Shown piece by piece: positions 61,843 through 64,000 of a stretch of 64,000 nt of DNA (positions are counted from its first letter, which is position 1; each line of letters opens with the position of its first letter). A program made the translations under genes and the position numbers. Under the pieces are notes generated by a model. That model made no database searches. It worked only from the letters and a program-made list of their open reading frames with translations, and was not told the origin of the DNA. This DNA comes from Nocardia crassostreae (GTDB lineage: Bacteria; Actinomycetota; Actinomycetes; Mycobacteriales; Mycobacteriaceae). The DNA is taken from assembly GCF_001613405.1 (NCBI RefSeq), contig NZ_BDCH01000039.1, positions 62,001-126,000 on the forward strand, given 5' to 3'.

Positions 61843-63407
61843 CGATTCAGTAGCGGTATCCGGGTTCGGCGTAGGTCGCGGTGGACAAGGTGTGCGACGC
61901 TGCGGCCGCTGGCACCGGACACACCGCCACCCGGATGGGTGGAGGCGCCGGTGAGATAAAGCCCGGCTGCGCCGGGGACTCGGTGGTTGGACAGTTCGGG
62001 GATCGGCCGCCACATGAACATCTGATCCAGTGACATTTCGACATGCATGACATTGCCACCCAGCAGGCCCATTTCGCGCTCTATATCGGCGGGTGTCTGC
62101 ACGAATCGTTGCCGGATCCCGTTCGCGAAACCCGGTGCGTGGGCCTCCACCTCGGCAATGATGTGATCGCCCTCCCGTTCCGCGTGATCGGCCCAGGAGC
62201 TGCCGTCGGCCAGCGCGTACGGATGCCACTGCGCCCACAGCGACAGCTGCTGCTCACCCGGCGGGGCGATACCGGGATCGAGCGCGGAGAAACTCATGGC
62301 CAAGACGACCGGCCGCGGCGGGAGATCCCCGGCCAGCGCGGCGCCGTGCGCTCGCCGCAGCTCACGGCGGTCGCTCACCAGAAGTTGCAGCCCGTGGGCG
62401 GATTCGGCGGTGCTCGCGCCCGGGTATCGCGGCAGCTCGCGCGCCGCCGCCCAGACGACCATGCCGATGCCGGGACCGACCCGAATGCGCCGCCGCCAGT
62501 CCCGCAGCGGCGCGGCATCGAACCCGCCCCGCTCCAGCAGATCCAGTGTCGTGAGAATGTGTGTGCCCGAAATCACGGTGTCCGCGTACAGATTTCGGCC
62601 GCCCGCGGTCCGGACCCGCCAACCCTTGCCCGAGCGTTCGACGGCGGTGACGGCGTCACCGCCGGTCACGGTCCCGCCGTCGGCGCGCAGCCGCTCGACC
62701 AGCGCCGCGCTCAGCGCCCCGCTCCCGCCGACCGCGCGGCCCGGCGGCAGCGTGTGCATGAGCGCCGCGAAGCCGACCATGGGCGCGGACCCGGGTTCGG
62801 ACATGGGCGGCCCGGACTGCGCGCCCCACCAGGCCAGCGCCGCCTTCAGCCGTTCGTCGTCGAAACAGCTGTCCAGCAGCGCGTCCCCGGATTGCAGGAA
62901 CTCCCGCGACAGCGCACTGCCGCCGTTCTTCGCATCCAGTCCCCAGAACGACCGCAGCAATCGGCCTGGCGTCGGCGCACCCGAGAACGACCGCATGACG
63001 CGCGCGGTCCGGGGTCCCCAGACCCGCACGAAACGCCGATACGCCGCGGCATCGCGCTCGCCGCAGGCCGCCGCGATGGACGCGCAGGTGCGGTCCAGAT
63101 CCTGGCGGAAGACGATCGGCGGCAGGTCCGTGCCCGGCGGCGCGGGCGCGAAAGCCCAAGGATCGCAGTCGATATAGCGAAGCCCGAACCGTTCCAGTTC
63201 GAGCTCCTCGATGATCCCGGTGTGCCGGATCATGATGTGCGCCGAGGAGCCGCGATCCACCCGATGGCCCGGGAACCGTTCCACCGTCGAAACCGCCCCG
63301 CCCAGCACGGTATCCCGCTCGAGCACCTCCACCCGATGCCCGTCCCGGGCCAGATAACAGGCGGCGACCAGCGCATTGTGGCCGGAGCCGATGATCACAA
63401 CGCTCAC
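61839..63407 (-). CDS. NAD(P)/FAD-dependent oxidoreductase, carotenoid desaturase/ketolase-like
   Basis: 522 residues. The GTG at 63407 gives VSVVIIGSGHNALVAACYLA, with the FAD motif and VLERDTVLGGAVST. The C-terminal SNHRVPGAAGLYLTGASTHP followed by GGGVSGASGRSVAHL is typical of the CrtO/CrtD group. It could be a 4-ketolase or a 3',4'-desaturase acting with CruF. The start overlaps the acetyltransferase stop (GTGA). Translation is coupled along the whole run from 64.0 to 59.8 kb. Confidence 0.85.
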   Translation of the reverse strand: MSVVIIGSGHNALVAACYLARDGHRVEVLERDTVLGGAVSTVERFPGHRVDRGSSAHIMIRHTGIIEELELERFGLRYIDCDPWAFAPAPPGTDLPPIVFRQDLDRTCASIAAACGERDAAAYRRFVRVWGPRTARVMRSFSGAPTPGRLLRSFWGLDAKNGGSALSREFLQSGDALLDSCFDDERLKAALAWWGAQSGPPMSEPGSAPMVGFAALMHTLPPGRAVGGSGALSAALVERLRADGGTVTGGDAVTAVERSGKGWRVRTAGGRNLYADTVISGTHILTTLDLLERGGFDAAPLRDWRRRIRVGPGIGMVVWAAARELPRYPGASTAESAHGLQLLVSDRRELRRAHGAALAGDLPPRPVVLAMSFSALDPGIAPPGEQQLSLWAQWHPYALADGSSWADHAEREGDHIIAEVEAHAPGFANGIRQRFVQTPADIEREMGLLGGNVMHVEMSLDQMFMWRPIPELSNHRVPGAAGLYLTGASTHPGGGVSGASGRSVAHLVHRDLRRTRIPLLNR

Positions 63408-64000
63408 AGGGGCAGCCGCCGACCGAGCACCGCGAATCGGCGGGTGTCGCCGGAGAAGATGAAATGCCGCACCACATCGCCGAATCCGGCCCGCCGGTAC
63501 AGCTTCCAGGCCCGATTCGCCTCGCGGTCCACCTCGGGTGTGGACAGCAGCACGGTCCGCTCGGGGCGGTTCTGCAGCAGCCGGGTGAGCAATGTCTCCC
63601 CGATGCCGCGCCCCTGCGCGCTCGGGTGCACGTGCAGCTCGGTCAGTTCGAAGTAGTCCGAAAGCAGGTCGCGCGCCACGTGTTCCGGCCATCCTGTGCG
63701 CCGCATGCCGCTGTACACCTGCTGATGCCACCACTGGTGCGGCGCACCGTGATAGCCGTAGGCAATGGCCACGATGGGCGCGGTCCGCAGATCCAGGCGG
63801 CCGTCGTCATCGGGCAGGACGGCGGCCACGGCCTGCCAGCCCGGGCGGGTGGTGTGCTCGGTCCACATGGGCGCGCGCTGATGTTCGGTGCCGCGCGGAT
63901 AGTCCATGGCCGCGACGTAGACCGCCAGGGCATCGGACAGCCGGGCGCGCAGGGTCGCGGCCGAAAGATCGACGACGACGGGTGCGGGCGTGGTGTTCGG
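63404..64000 (-). CDS. GNAT acetyltransferase (Rv2170 type), 5' end outside window
   Basis: About 198 residues visible; the frame is open to the window edge (reading TTPAPVVVDLSAATLRARLS), so the start lies beyond 64000. An ATG at 63907 exists, but the sequence before it, ALAVYVAAMDYPRGTEHQRA, is clearly protein-like. Acetyl-CoA binding: ELHVHPSAQGRGIGETLLTR near the C-terminal half, then VLLSTPEVDREANRAWKLYR and FGDVVRHFIF. Corresponds to Rv2170, which has been described as a lysine or isocitrate dehydrogenase acetyltransferase in mycobacteria. Confidence 0.88.
   Translation of the reverse strand, partial: PNTTPAPVVVDLSAATLRARLSDALAVYVAAMDYPRGTEHQRAPMWTEHTTRPGWQAVAAVLPDDDGRLDLRTAPIVAIAYGYHGAPHQWWHQQVYSGMRRTGWPEHVARDLLSDYFELTELHVHPSAQGRGIGETLLTRLLQNRPERTVLLSTPEVDREANRAWKLYRRAGFGDVVRHFIFSGDTRRFAVLGRRLPL

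Noticed and set aside
1..64000. tRNA, rRNA, CRISPR or transposase genes
   Set aside because: No cloverleaf, rRNA core sequence, regular repeat-spacer array or transposase motif was noticed when reading both strands.

Overview
The window is chromosomal DNA of a GC-rich actinobacterium of the mycolic-acid group, most likely a Nocardia or close relative. The evidence is the very high GC, the many GTG/TTG starts, the many leaderless promoters (a TANNNT-type -10 box 6-8 bases before the start codon) and a gene order that follows Mycobacterium tuberculosis Rv2201 to Rv2170 almost gene by gene. This order comparison comes from knowledge of that genome; no search was run.

Layout. 1-4.9 kb: a truncated unknown gene, asnB, and the divergent ctaC-ctaF (cytochrome c oxidase subunits II and IV). 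5.0-26.3 kb: an accessory block that separates ctaC-ctaF from trpD/ctaE/qcrCAB. It holds an SDR-like protein, an FAD oxidase, a Tat-exported PhoD phosphatase, a DUF1444-like protein, a NADAR protein, a 308-bp palindromic element beside a broken Nudix gene, a flavin amine oxidase, an M50-type protease, an IclR-controlled sulfation operon (cysD-cysNC-DUF1214-SDR-sulfotransferase), a TetR-controlled acyl-CoA module (acyl-CoA dehydrogenase, SDR, MaoC hydratase), a broken YdcF gene and two small paralogous secreted proteins. 26.4-32.4 kb: trpD, then ctaE-qcrC-qcrA-qcrB of the bcc-aa3 respiratory supercomplex. 32.7-46.1 kb: an AraC regulator, an exonuclease/UvrC-like fusion, two NlpC/P60 hydrolases, two small coupled ORFs ahead of a zinc-peptidase gene, PimB', two small envelope-associated proteins, an ArsA-like ATPase, a low-complexity protein, a ROK kinase and a PlsC acyltransferase. 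46.2-64 kb: an exoribonuclease, the Rv2175c-like DNA-binding protein divergent from pknL, aroG, and a block where carotenoid genes (crtB, crtI, GGPP synthase, CruF-like, glycosyltransferase, a second FAD desaturase-like protein) are interleaved with conserved envelope and one-carbon genes (Rv2174-like mannosyltransferase, metF, lppM, GNAT).

The most unusual feature is that six genes between 11 and 43 kb are interrupted: Nudix (frameshift), cysD (frameshift in GAGAGAG), YdcF (frameshift beside GAGAG), exonuclease fusion (in-frame TGA where Trp is expected), peptidase (in-frame TGA where Trp is expected) and ArsA-like ATPase (10-bp tandem duplication). These may be real decay, slippage or errors of the assembly; raw reads would decide. 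Other points of interest are a G13 tract inside a promoter spacer, two translationally coupled small ORFs, paired TetR operators and the sulfation operon.

No tRNA, rRNA, CRISPR array or insertion sequence with a transposase was seen.
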